Of a DNA stretch of 32,948 nucleotides, positions 7,597 to 16,343 are shown piece by piece. The stretch is taken from contig JALHOV010000012.1 in the NCBI GenBank assembly GCA_022842865.1, positions 1-32,948 of the forward strand, given 5' to 3'. Position 1 is the first letter of the stretch, and each line of letters starts with the position of its first letter. The position numbers and the translations under genes were made by a program. The stretch is from Vulcanimicrobiota bacterium. Its GTDB lineage: Bacteria > Vulcanimicrobiota > Xenobia > Xenobiales > JADMJV01. The notes under the pieces are model-generated. The model was not told the origin of the DNA. It did no database searches and saw only the letters and a list, made by a program, of their open reading frames with translations.

Positions 7597-8263
7597 ACCA
7601 GTCGGCGATCGCCTGAGCGTGTTCGCGTAACTCGCAGCGCTTCCATTTCTGGCCGTTGATCGTCACCCACCAGCAGAGCTGATCGCGCTTGGGCAGCACC
7701 GTCAGTTCTTCCAGAACCTCGATCCTCAGGTCGGCCCAGGCGATTTCTCCATAAGGCGGAATCAGCGCCACGCGCCGCTGCCGATCCAGAACCACTTGCT
7801 CCTCCCGATTGAGCCGCGCCTGGCGCAGAGCCGAACGCAAAGCAAACCAGACCAGCAGCCCCAGATGAAGCCAGATCAACCACCAGTGGACCACGAACAG
7901 ATAAACCGGCAGCAACAGCAGGCTCCAGGCAAAGAGAGAAGCGTAACCGCGCCAAAAAACCGAGCGGTAGTGGGCCAGCAGACCGACTTGCTGGCCACGC
8001 GACCAGGTCGGCAGGCCGGCCGGAACCCGCCGATCATACCGTATCCTGAAAAGCGCTGCCAGAGGAACCGCCCAGCAGGCCAGGGTCAAGGGGAGCACGG
8101 CCAGTAGAAAGAGCGCCCAGCGCAACGGATCGCCCTGTTGGTCGTGAATGCGGCGCAGCAACTCGAGATCGAGCCAGCTGAAGGCCCCCGCCCCCAGCAC
8201 CCCGATGGCAAGAAAACCGCCCAACATCAACCGCGCCAACACGGGCCTGCAGTTCGGCCGCAA
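7541..8263 (-). CDS. Membrane protein with PH-like cytosolic domain (second copy of the architecture)
   Basis: The 240-residue product has about four hydrophobic helices (near 12-34, 47-73 and a long stretch 104-142) followed by a soluble C-terminal domain. That domain reads VVLDRQRRVALIPPYGEIAW, then LCWWVTINGQKWKRCEL, then the helix HAQAIADWFKW. This matches the strand-strand-helix order of the domain in the 5957-6640 product, so the two may be distant paralogues (inference). The start is unsure: TTG at 8263 is the longest option, with GTG 8242 and ATG 8227 downstream in frame. Its last 56 bases overlap the convergent gene ending at 7596, so the two transcripts are antisense at their ends. 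Confidence 0.7.
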   Translation of the reverse strand: MRPNCRPVLARLMLGGFLAIGVLGAGAFSWLDLELLRRIHDQQGDPLRWALFLLAVLPLTLACWAVPLAALFRIRYDRRVPAGLPTWSRGQQVGLLAHYRSVFWRGYASLFAWSLLLLPVYLFVVHWWLIWLHLGLLVWFALRSALRQARLNREEQVVLDRQRRVALIPPYGEIAWADLRIEVLEELTVLPKRDQLCWWVTINGQKWKRCELREHAQAIADWFKWSTFSGAACSGPPALA

Positions 8264-8367
8264 CCCCAGAATCCTGCGTGGCCACTCCTGGCCAAGCCCG
8301 CCCCGCCCACCCGCGATTCCTGGCCGAACCGGCGGGACAACCGTCGAAGCTGTGGAACGGGGGCCCT

Positions 8368-9774
8368 GTGTTTGGTTTTCTAAAAGGCCCCGTCAAAGAA
8401 TCGGACAAAACCCGTGAGCAACTCTTTCTGCTGGCGGAGCGAGGGCTGCAGGTGGAACTGGCCGAGCTGTGTCGGCAAAAAAAAGCCGAAATCGCCGAAG
8501 AGTTTGCCGGTTGGTTGGAGATGCCGCCCAAAACTCGCAGCCAGCCCAAGCTAGCCCAAAAATATGCTCAGGGCCTGCTGGTCGTAGCCGAGAAAATGGC
8601 TCTACTGGGCGACGACCGTCCGCTGGACCTGCTTTCTGATGGCAAGCCTTCGAGCTGGCGCTCGGCCCTGCGCCAGGCCAACGAACTCATGACGGAACTG
8701 CGCTTCGCCGAGGCGGTCAAAATTCTCGAGCCCTATCTGGTTACGGGCTATCACGGCTCTCAGGAAGGGGCCGACCAGTATCAAGGCATTACGGTCAGCA
8801 AGCTGGGCGAGTGCGAATTTCAGCTGGGCCACTTCGACAAGGCAGACGCGCACTTGCGCAAGGCACTGGCCCTGTGCGAAAGCCAGAAAGACTGGCCCAA
8901 CGTCTACGCCAACCTGAACCACCTCTACGAGTTGGAACGCTATCGCGGCAAGGCCGACGTGGCTCAGAAACATGCGTTGCAGTTGGCCCAGGTGCTGCGC
9001 GCGCAAGGCCAGGACCGCGCCCACGCCGACTACCGGGCGCGCACGGCCGAGGCCCCGCCGGTGCGCGTGGTCGCCTCGCTGAACGGAGTCCAGATGGAAA
9101 TGGACGAACTCCCCCTGGACGCCACCCAGGCCAGGTTTTTCCAAGCCCGCAACCGGCCCACCCTGGTCCTGGCCGCCGCCCTGACCGCCGAGGGTCGTCG
9201 GGCCTTCGAGCAGGGCAATCATGCCTCCGCGCTGGACTCCTTTTCCAAAGCCGCCCAACTGGATGCCTACGACCCGGACTGCCGGTATCTGGCCGCACTT
9301 TGCCTGCTCCACCTGAAGCGTTATGCGGAAGCCAGCGCCTCCTACAAGCAGTTGGAACGCCTGGCGCCGGGCTGGTCGCAGGTGCGCCACGACATCTGGC
9401 TGGCTCAAGAACTGGCCGCCGGCCGCCTGAATCACGAAAGCTGGCTCTTGGAACTGGAGTTCCTCCATGGCGCCGTTCCTCCATTAGAACGCGTGCTGCA
9501 AGCCCTGAACCTCTATCCCAAATACGCCCCCCTCCTGCTGGCCCACGGTCGCGTCCTGAAGGTCTCCGGGGAAGAAGCAGAAGCCAACAAAGCCTATCAA
9601 AAAGCGCTGGCCCTGGCCGAGAACGAGGACCTCAAGTCCCGCATTCTGCTGGCCGCCAGCCAGGTGGTCCCCCAAGCCGAACTGCGCAAACAAATCCTGG
9701 GCCATCTGCTTAGCCTCAAACTCCCCAACCTGACCGCGGCGGCCACCGCTCGCTACCTGCTGCGGCATCTTTAA
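8368..9774 (+). CDS. TPR-repeat protein
   Basis: I chose GTG at 8368, which gives MFGFLKGPVKESDK and 468 residues. The frame is open to 8278, but that extension is proline/arginine-rich and lies in the divergent spacer. Two blocks of tetratricopeptide repeats are visible. One contains KLGECEFQLGHFDKADAHLRKALAL. The other contains RRAFEQGNHASALDSFSKAAQLDAYDPD, then YLAALCLLHLKRYAEASASYKQLERLAP, with a further copy near the C-terminus (EEAEANKAYQKALALAE). TPRs form helical scaffolds for protein binding. The N-terminal 100 residues are helical and unassigned. There is no signal peptide, so it is likely cytoplasmic. A Uma2-like pseudogene follows after 16 bases. Confidence 0.85.
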   Translation: MFGFLKGPVKESDKTREQLFLLAERGLQVELAELCRQKKAEIAEEFAGWLEMPPKTRSQPKLAQKYAQGLLVVAEKMALLGDDRPLDLLSDGKPSSWRSALRQANELMTELRFAEAVKILEPYLVTGYHGSQEGADQYQGITVSKLGECEFQLGHFDKADAHLRKALALCESQKDWPNVYANLNHLYELERYRGKADVAQKHALQLAQVLRAQGQDRAHADYRARTAEAPPVRVVASLNGVQMEMDELPLDATQARFFQARNRPTLVLAAALTAEGRRAFEQGNHASALDSFSKAAQLDAYDPDCRYLAALCLLHLKRYAEASASYKQLERLAPGWSQVRHDIWLAQELAAGRLNHESWLLELEFLHGAVPPLERVLQALNLYPKYAPLLLAHGRVLKVSGEEAEANKAYQKALALAENEDLKSRILLAASQVVPQAELRKQILGHLLSLKLPNLTAAATARYLLRHL

Positions 9775-9790
9775 ACCGGAGGGGACTTAC

Positions 9791-10371
9791 TTGAAGACGA
9801 ACCAGACGTACTCGGTCGAGGAGTACCTCCAGTTGGAAAGGGAGGCCCACGAAAAACACGAGTATGTCGCCGGGTCGATTTACGCCATGTCGGGTGGCCG
9901 CAACGTTCATCAGCTAATATCAACGAACGTTACGGTCGCTCTGGCCACACAGTTACGCGGCAACTCCTGTCGAGCCTATAACTCAGACACCAAAATACGC
10001 ATTCGGATGCCCGGGCAAACCCGCTTCTAGAGTACCCGGACGCATCGGTGATCTGTCGCCCGAATTCTCAAAGAGACAACTTTCAGGATGAGCCCGTGCT
10101 GGTCGTGGAAGTCCTATCCGAGTCTACCCGGCGCGTCGACCTCAGCGAGAAGAAGGAAGCCTACCTGACCATTCCGTCACTGGCCCTGTATCTGATCTGC
10201 GAAACCGAGGAAAGCTGCGTCACCGTATGGCGTCGAAGCGAAGAAGGCTTCCTGAAGGAAACCTGGAGGGACCTCGACTCTCAAATCACCTTGCCGGAAT
10301 TGGGAATCTCCCTGGCGCTGGCAGAGATATACGACGCAGTCGACTTTTCAACGCCGACCAGACCCGAATAG
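9791..10371 (+). pseudogene. Frameshifted Uma2-family (DUF820) endonuclease-like gene
   Basis: A TTG at 9791 behind GGAGGGG starts a frame that reads YSVEEYLQLEREAHEKHEY and continues to a TAG at 10028-10030. The remainder of a Uma2 protein continues in another frame: LEYPDASVICRP, then VLVVEVLSES and SEKKEAYLTIPSLALYLI, to a stop at 10369-10371. Joined, the pieces give about 193 residues, the usual Uma2 length. The PD...E-x-L...K arrangement of the PD-(D/E)XK nuclease fold is preserved across the break. A single missing base around 10021-10028 (CCGCTTCTAG) explains the split. Uma2 proteins are abundant, poorly understood nuclease-fold proteins. It is either a recent pseudogene or a sequencing error; the remaining sequence is well conserved. 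Confidence 0.85.
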
Positions 10372-10373
10372 AA

Positions 10374-12674
10374 TTAGTCTTTGACCAGGTGGCGTTCCAG
10401 CCATTGCTCCATCTCCCAGAGGCAGTGAAGCACCGACTCGCGGGCGCGGTAGCCGTGATCCTCGAGCGGCAGCACGCACAAACGCGCTCGCGCCCCCAGA
10501 CCCTTGAGGGCCTGGTAAAAACGCTCGCTTTGCAGGGGGAAGGTGCCCGAGTTGGAGTCTTCGGCGCCGTGGATGAGCAGCACCGCGTCCTGGATCTGAT
10601 CGGCCACGTGAAAGGGTGACATGGCCTGGTAGGTCTCGCGCGCCTGCCAATAAATGCGCTCCTCCGACTGGAATCCAAAGGGGGTAAGCGTCCGATTGTA
10701 AGCGCCGCTTCGACAAATAGCCGCCTTAAAGAGCCGGCTGTGAGCCAGGAGATTTGCGGCCGTGAAGGCTCCGTAACTATGCCCGCCAATGGCCATGCGC
10801 GAACGATCCCCCACGCCACGGCGCACCAACTCGTCGATGGCCGCCCCCGCGCTGTCCAGCAACTGCTTCACGTAGGTGTCGTTGGGCTCTTCCTCGCCCT
10901 CCCCCACCACCGGAAAGCTCGGGTCGTCCAGCACCGCATAACCCAGCAGAGCGAAAAACAACGGCCCGCCCCAGGATGGGTGAATGTAGCGGAAGGGACT
11001 GTCGCGCAACTGCCCGGCACGCGCGGCGCTTTTGTACTCGCTGGGATAGGCCCAGAGGAGACCGGGCAGAGCCGAGCCATCGTGGTCGGGGGGCAAATAC
11101 AAAGTACCGGTCAACTCGACGCCATCGCTGCGCTGATAGCGAATCAGCTCCTTGCCCACCCGCGTCAGCATGGGCACGGCCGGCTCGATCTGGGTTAACT
11201 CGCGAGCCTGGTTGTCATGCCACAACACCAGATTGGGCGGGCGCATCTGACTCTCGCGCTGAATCAAAAGGCACCTGGCTTCCGAATCCAGGAGCCCGAC
11301 CGGATAATCATAAAAAGGCGCCTCACTTTGAAAAAGACGCTGGCTGGTTTTCGAAATCAGGTCGAAACGGTCCAAAAACGGTCGCTCTCCCTGAGCCGAA
11401 GCCCCCGCACCCACCAGATAAATGCTCTGCCCACTGCGAATCAGACGCTGCCGGCCCTGGTCATCCAGCTGAATGAGCGGACGACCCGGATTGATGTAAT
11501 CGTCCTCGCTCGAATATTCGAAGAGCAATTCGCGCTGGCCACTGCCGGGAAAGACGCGCCAGACGCGACGGTTGCGCGTCTTCCACCAGCCTTCTTGCAC
11601 AATGGCCAGATCGTCGTCGCCAAAAGTCAGCGACTCGATTCGGCCCGCCACTTCCAGAAAAACGCGGGGCTCCTCCCCCACGGCTTTCTGCATCAAGGCA
11701 TCGCGAACTTCGGCCTGCTGACGTGGATCGCCGCCGTCGCGGGCTTCCAGCCAGATGACCGTGCAGGCCTCATCCTCGCGCCAACAAGCATACCGGCGAC
11801 CGGGACGCACCGCGTCAAAATCAGGCGGAGTGCTTTCTTGCAAGGCAAGCTCGGAAACCACCTCGATCTCCTGGCCGGAAAAGTCCATGATGGCGGTGCG
11901 TAGAGGAAAGCGACCCATCGGCACCTGATAGGAAAACGGCCGCAAAATTTCCGAATACAAAATGTAACGACCGTCCGGGGAAATGGTGAAGCCTGAAAAT
12001 AATTTTCCAGCCAGCACCACCTGCGACTGACCCTCCAGGTCGATCGAAACCATGTCACTGGCCAGGTAATGGACAAAAAGAGCTTCATCATGCTCATTTT
12101 TGAGCAAGTCCTGAAAAGTGCGGCTGGGTGACCGGCCGCCCGAATGCTCCTGCACAATCGGTGAGCCGGGAACCGCCGGAGCGGTCGGGGCCGGGCCCTG
12201 GTCGGCCGGCACCAGCTGGGCCAGCAGACCGCTGGAATCGCGCAGCCAGCGAAAATTGACCGTTCCATTCACCTGATTCAGCCGCCCGGCCAGACGCCGG
12301 GCCTGAGCGGTGGCCACCTCGGCCAGCCAGAGTTCGTCGTTGTGACTGAAGGCCAGATACCTTCCGTCGGGAGACCAGTTCAGGGTGCGGATGCGCGGAG
12401 CTTCCGGCATTCCCTCGATGGCGCGAATCTGCCCCTGCAGATCCTGAAAAGAAAGCGCATCATAGTAGAGATCGCGGTTACACAAGCGCCATTCCGGGTG
12501 AAAGCGCAGTCCGGCCAGGCGCATTTCCGGCTGGGAAAGATCGATCAACTCCAGCAGCACCTTATATTCGGTCAGCACCCAGTGATTGCGCTGAGGAGAG
12601 AGCACGAAAGAGCGACGGCGACTGGCCTCGACCGCCTGGGCCAGCAACGGTGAAGGGGTTTGATAGCCACTCAT
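10374..12674 (-). CDS. S9 family peptidase, glutamyl endopeptidase-like (S9D)
   Basis: The 766-residue protein has an N-terminal beta-propeller (WD-like segments such as IRTLNWSPDGRYLAFSHNDE) and a C-terminal alpha/beta-hydrolase domain. The catalytic triad is visible: Ser633 in GGHSYGAF, Asp706 in HGAEDSNSG and His740 in LEDHGYRARES. The stretch RSGAYNRTLTPFGFQSEERIYW matches, from memory, the signature region of the chloroplast glutamyl endopeptidase subfamily, which cleaves after Glu in peptides. No signal peptide is present, so it should act in the cytoplasm on short peptides. ATG at 12674 overlaps the TGA of the upstream aspartokinase gene (ATGA), so the pair is translationally coupled. 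The frame extends to 12758, but that part is inside the upstream gene and is rejected as the start. Confidence 0.92.
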   Translation of the reverse strand: MSGYQTPSPLLAQAVEASRRRSFVLSPQRNHWVLTEYKVLLELIDLSQPEMRLAGLRFHPEWRLCNRDLYYDALSFQDLQGQIRAIEGMPEAPRIRTLNWSPDGRYLAFSHNDELWLAEVATAQARRLAGRLNQVNGTVNFRWLRDSSGLLAQLVPADQGPAPTAPAVPGSPIVQEHSGGRSPSRTFQDLLKNEHDEALFVHYLASDMVSIDLEGQSQVVLAGKLFSGFTISPDGRYILYSEILRPFSYQVPMGRFPLRTAIMDFSGQEIEVVSELALQESTPPDFDAVRPGRRYACWREDEACTVIWLEARDGGDPRQQAEVRDALMQKAVGEEPRVFLEVAGRIESLTFGDDDLAIVQEGWWKTRNRRVWRVFPGSGQRELLFEYSSEDDYINPGRPLIQLDDQGRQRLIRSGQSIYLVGAGASAQGERPFLDRFDLISKTSQRLFQSEAPFYDYPVGLLDSEARCLLIQRESQMRPPNLVLWHDNQARELTQIEPAVPMLTRVGKELIRYQRSDGVELTGTLYLPPDHDGSALPGLLWAYPSEYKSAARAGQLRDSPFRYIHPSWGGPLFFALLGYAVLDDPSFPVVGEGEEEPNDTYVKQLLDSAGAAIDELVRRGVGDRSRMAIGGHSYGAFTAANLLAHSRLFKAAICRSGAYNRTLTPFGFQSEERIYWQARETYQAMSPFHVADQIQDAVLLIHGAEDSNSGTFPLQSERFYQALKGLGARARLCVLPLEDHGYRARESVLHCLWEMEQWLERHLVKD

Positions 12675-15259
12675 AAGGTGGGCAGACAGAGCACTTCGCG
12701 GCTCCAGGCGTGGGCCGAGATGGCTTGCTTGACCTGTTCGATCTGGCCCCAGCTGCAAGGCTGCAAGGCCAGCACGATGTGGGCCAGACCATCCGGATCA
12801 GAAATCTGGGTGGCCTCGCGGATCGACAACCCCAGTTGGGCCAGGGCTGTGGCCACCGCGGCAAAAACCCCTGGTTGATCCGTAACGCTGCAGCGCAGAT
12901 ACCAACCCTGCACCACCGAACGCCAGTCGCGCAGAGCGGCCGGCTGCAGCGGCGGCAAAGCGGTCATTTGGCGCAGCTGGGTCAGATCGCGCACCACCGA
13001 TCGGGCCGTGGGCAGAGGCCCGGCCCCCTTCCCCACCATGGTGAATGGCTCGTCGCGACCTGCCAGTTGCAGGGCCACCGCATTGGTCTCCTGACGCACC
13101 GAAGCCAGCGGATGCTCCAGCGGCACCAGCGCCGGACTGGTCCATAGCTCCAATCCGTCGGCGCTGCGCCGGCAACAAGAAAGCGGCCGAATGGCGCAGT
13201 GAAAACGCTGAGCGCTGGCAAAATCAACGGGCAGCAACTCTTCCAGACCCTGACGGCGGATTTCTCCCCAGGGAACCCAGCAATGGAAGATCAGGCTGCT
13301 CAACAGAGCCAGCTTCTGACTGGCGTCAGCGCCCGAGACGTCAAAATAAGGGTCGGCTTCGGCGAACCCGGCCCGCTGCGCGGCGGCTAAAACCTCGTCA
13401 TAGGGCTGGCCGGCCGCCATATGGGTCAACAGGTAATTGCTGGTACCGTTGGCGATGGCCAGCACGCCCTGCACGTCCTGATTGCTGGGCATATGCCGGA
13501 CCACGTCGAGCACCGGGATTTCGCCGCACACACTGGCCTCGAAGGCCAGAATGCGAGCATGCTTGCGGGCCGCGGCAAAAAGCTCCAAACCGTGCTCGGC
13601 CAGTACCGCTTTGTTGGCCGTGACCACGTGCTTGCCCTTACTCAAGGCCTGTAAAATCAGCGTGCGCGCCGGCTCCAGGCCGCCCATCAACTCTAAGACC
13701 ACGTCCACGCGCGGGTCGTCCACCACCAGCTGGGGATCGGTGACCAGTAGACCGGAAAAGTTCTCGCGTTTCTTGTCGACGTCGCGCACCGCCGCGATGG
13801 GAAAACGCCAACGACTGCGGGCTTTAGCCGAATCGTGCAGGTGGCTCTGGTAGTAAAGAACGCCGCTGCCCACTGTGCCCAGTCCCAACATGCCGCAATA
13901 CAGCTCGTGTCGGCAGAACAACTGACGGTACAACTGCAGGAGCAAAGCCTGGAAGTGGCGCTTGCGCACCACGATTTCAAAGGTGCTGTCGGTCAAAAGC
14001 TGCGGACTCTTGTGGACCGGCGGTACCACTTCGCCCTCGGCCCGCGGCAGCCACTCGATCGACTGATGAATGGCAGCCAGAATGTCGTGGTTCTCGCCGA
14101 TGGCGTCCCCGACCACCTTCAAGAGCACCTGGTCCTTAGAAAGATGGCTGTCGGGAAACTCTTTCTCGAGTTGTTGCACTTCCGCGGTGCATTGATCAAA
14201 CACAAAACTGGCGCGGCCGCTGGAGTAACTGGCCATGAGCAGGCGCACACCGGGCAACTCCTCGACCATGCGCCAGAGGGGACGATAGTCGTCCTCCCGA
14301 TCCAGGTAAACGGTGAGCACCGGCACCCCCTCCAGGGCGGTAATTCCTTTGGGAACGCCGGCCGGCGAGCGATGGCCCTGCAGCACCGTGCCCGGATGCT
14401 CTGGATTGAAGGTGTTTTTCACGGTCAGGCGCAGATGCCGCCCCTTGCGCGAGGCCATGGTGGCGGCCGCCAGGCACTTCTGATACAGCACCTTGCTGCC
14501 GAAAGCGGCCATCTGATAGGCCTCCTCGTGGGACAACTGGGGAATGGTATGAGGATGGCCCTCTTCGCGAAAAGGCTTGGGCAAGAAGTTCGGATTGGTG
14601 GTGGCTACGCCGTCCACGTCCGTAAAGATCTCCACCTCGCGCTTGAGAGCAGCTCCTACCACGGCGGCCGTGTAGTCCGAACCGCCGCGCCCCAGCGTGG
14701 TCGGTCGGCCGTCAGCGGTCACCCCCACGTAACCAGGAACCACCGGCAAGCCGCGCAACTGAAAGATCTTCTGAGCCATCGGCTCCAGCGAACTTTCCAA
14801 GATCGATGCGTCCTGAAACCGATCGTCACTCACCAGACCCAGCTCCTGCGGCGAGAGATCCTGGGCGTCCCAGCCCCGCGAACGCAGTGCGGCCGCCATC
14901 ATACGAGCCGACAGGCGCTCGCCCCAACCCATCACCCGATCCAACTTTTCTTCCAGGGGCAGCTCGGTTTTCAGATGAGCCAGCAGTTGCTCCCATAAAT
15001 CCGCCAGCAGGTCAGTGGCCAGCCCCAGGGACTCCAGCAAGGCCTCGTGAATTTCCTGAAGGGGTCCGAGTTTGGGCTCTTTCACCAGAGCCTGCAACAA
15101 ATCGGTGACCTTGGCCCGGTTTTTGGTCGACCCCACCGCCGACACCACTACCACCGGGTTCAGGGCACGTTTGGACTCGATAATATCCAGTACTTTCCCC
15201 CAGGATTCGGGAGTGGCCAGGCTGGTGCCGCCAAATTTGAGGACGATCTTCGGTCGCAT
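12671..15259 (-). CDS. thrA: Bifunctional aspartokinase / homoserine dehydrogenase
   Basis: The 862-residue enzyme catalyses the first and third steps from aspartate to homoserine, feeding threonine and methionine. Aspartokinase motifs: KFGGTS (8-13) and GRGGSDYTA with FTDVDGV. ACT regulatory domains lie between the two halves. Homoserine dehydrogenase starts near 455 with the NAD(P) loop GLGTVGSGV (459-467), followed by LMGGLEPA, TANKAVLA, GEIPVL, GTSNYLLTHM and EADPYFDVSGADASQK. Unlike E. coli ThrA, it carries a further ACT-like domain at the C-terminus (784-862, CSVTDQPGVFAAVATAL), as in many monofunctional Hom proteins. ATG at 15259 has GGAG about seven bases upstream. The open frame continues to 15919 but there runs antisense through the GH43 gene. 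Threonine feedback is likely from the ACT domains (family knowledge). Confidence 0.95.
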   Translation of the reverse strand: MRPKIVLKFGGTSLATPESWGKVLDIIESKRALNPVVVVSAVGSTKNRAKVTDLLQALVKEPKLGPLQEIHEALLESLGLATDLLADLWEQLLAHLKTELPLEEKLDRVMGWGERLSARMMAAALRSRGWDAQDLSPQELGLVSDDRFQDASILESSLEPMAQKIFQLRGLPVVPGYVGVTADGRPTTLGRGGSDYTAAVVGAALKREVEIFTDVDGVATTNPNFLPKPFREEGHPHTIPQLSHEEAYQMAAFGSKVLYQKCLAAATMASRKGRHLRLTVKNTFNPEHPGTVLQGHRSPAGVPKGITALEGVPVLTVYLDREDDYRPLWRMVEELPGVRLLMASYSSGRASFVFDQCTAEVQQLEKEFPDSHLSKDQVLLKVVGDAIGENHDILAAIHQSIEWLPRAEGEVVPPVHKSPQLLTDSTFEIVVRKRHFQALLLQLYRQLFCRHELYCGMLGLGTVGSGVLYYQSHLHDSAKARSRWRFPIAAVRDVDKKRENFSGLLVTDPQLVVDDPRVDVVLELMGGLEPARTLILQALSKGKHVVTANKAVLAEHGLELFAAARKHARILAFEASVCGEIPVLDVVRHMPSNQDVQGVLAIANGTSNYLLTHMAAGQPYDEVLAAAQRAGFAEADPYFDVSGADASQKLALLSSLIFHCWVPWGEIRRQGLEELLPVDFASAQRFHCAIRPLSCCRRSADGLELWTSPALVPLEHPLASVRQETNAVALQLAGRDEPFTMVGKGAGPLPTARSVVRDLTQLRQMTALPPLQPAALRDWRSVVQGWYLRCSVTDQPGVFAAVATALAQLGLSIREATQISDPDGLAHIVLALQPCSWGQIEQVKQAISAHAWSREVLCLPTL

Positions 15260-15349
15260 GGCCCGCTCCGTTCGATTTACCAGGCAGCGATGCCTTGCGG
15301 TTAACACCACGGAAACCTGAGAACGACCCGCGCCGCATAGAGTCAGGGG

Positions 15350-16282
15350 ATGATGATTCTCCCTTATACGGCGCCGCCGGCCACCTACAACAACCCGGTA
15401 ATCCGCCATGATGCGCCAGATCCGGGCGTCCTGAAGACGGAGAACGACTATTTTATGGTCACCACCGGTGGTAACCATCAGGAAGGCGCCTTCCCCATCT
15501 ATCGCTCCGAAGATCTGGTGAACTGGGAGCCCAGCGGCACAATTTTTGCCAAACGCCAGGCCCCGGGCTGGAGCAGCGGCGATTTCTGGGCGCCCGAAAT
15601 TCATCCGGTGGGCGATCAGTTCATCGCCTACTTCACGGCCCGCGACCGTTCGGGAATGTTGCGCATCGGCGCGGCCACCTCCCCCAAAGTGGAAGGCCCC
15701 TACCAGGACATCGGCCAGCCGCTGGTGGCCGAACCCCACATCGGAGTCATCGATCCAACCTTCTTTCGCGATGACGACGGCAGCCAATACCTCTATTGGA
15801 AAGAAGATGGCAACGCCTTCAACCCCCCGCAGCCCACCCGCATCATGGGCCAGAAGCTGGAAAAAGACGGCGTGACTCGCTCGGGCGAGCCGGTGGAGGT
15901 GCTGCGCAACGATCCCCAATCTTGGGAAGGCGACATTGTGGAAGCGCCTGAGATGGTCAAACGCGGAGACTACTATTACCTACTTTACTCAGGCAACGGC
16001 TACTGGGGCGAAGACTACGCCGAAGGCGCCGCCCGCGCCAAATCGCCGCTCGGTCCTTTCGAAAAGGCGGGCAAGCCCTTCCTGACCAGCACCGAGCGCT
16101 GGGAAGGCCCGGGCCACGCACACATCACGCAAGATGGCAAGGGCCAAGATTGGCTGGTTTACCACGCCTGGGACGAGGAGCACAAAGGTCGCCAGGTGCT
16201 CATCGACCCCTTGACCTGGGGACCCGACGGCTGGCCGCACATGCAAGGTCCTTCCCTGGGAGGGGCTGCTCCATCGAAATAG
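15350..16282 (+). CDS. Glycoside hydrolase family 43 protein
   Basis: The 310-residue protein has the five-bladed propeller signature of GH43. The catalytic base is Asp24 in DAPDPGV, the pKa modulator is Asp135 in VIDPTFF and the acid is Glu198 in VEAPEM. FWAPEIH at 79-85 is also typical. The family removes arabinose or xylose units from plant polysaccharides and oligosaccharides. No signal peptide is visible, so it probably acts on imported oligosaccharides. Two adjacent ATGs (15350 and 15353) follow AGGGG; the second has the better spacing. No sugar transporter or other glycosidase lies nearby, which is unusual because GH43 genes often sit in utilisation clusters. The exact substrate cannot be predicted. 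Confidence 0.9.
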   Translation: MMILPYTAPPATYNNPVIRHDAPDPGVLKTENDYFMVTTGGNHQEGAFPIYRSEDLVNWEPSGTIFAKRQAPGWSSGDFWAPEIHPVGDQFIAYFTARDRSGMLRIGAATSPKVEGPYQDIGQPLVAEPHIGVIDPTFFRDDDGSQYLYWKEDGNAFNPPQPTRIMGQKLEKDGVTRSGEPVEVLRNDPQSWEGDIVEAPEMVKRGDYYYLLYSGNGYWGEDYAEGAARAKSPLGPFEKAGKPFLTSTERWEGPGHAHITQDGKGQDWLVYHAWDEEHKGRQVLIDPLTWGPDGWPHMQGPSLGGAAPSK

Positions 16283-16296
16283 AACAGAGGGGGGTT

Positions 16297-16330
16297 CTAG
16301 GGGGAGACGCAGTCCCCACTAGTTTCTGTT
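16297..16330 (+). terminator. Candidate terminator hairpin after the GH43 gene
   Basis: CTAGGGGGA (16297-16305) can pair with TCCCCACTAG (16313-16322), leaving one bulged base and a seven-base loop. TTTCTGTT follows. The uridine tract is imperfect, so termination is likely but not certain. It lies between the GH43 stop codon and the aminotransferase start. Confidence 0.5.
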
Positions 16331-16343
16331 GATAAGGGCGGTT

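Noticed and set aside
8602-9484. Minus-strand frames of 288 and 229 codons
   Set aside because: They oppose the TPR gene and have no signature or ribosome binding site.
13835-14998. 387-codon plus-strand frame
   Set aside because: It is antisense to the aspartokinase half of the AK-HSD gene and resembles no protein.
15260-15919. N-terminal extension of the aspartokinase frame by 220 residues
   Set aside because: It runs antisense through the GH43 gene. The enzyme begins naturally with MRPKIVLKFGGTS at 15259 behind a GGAG site.
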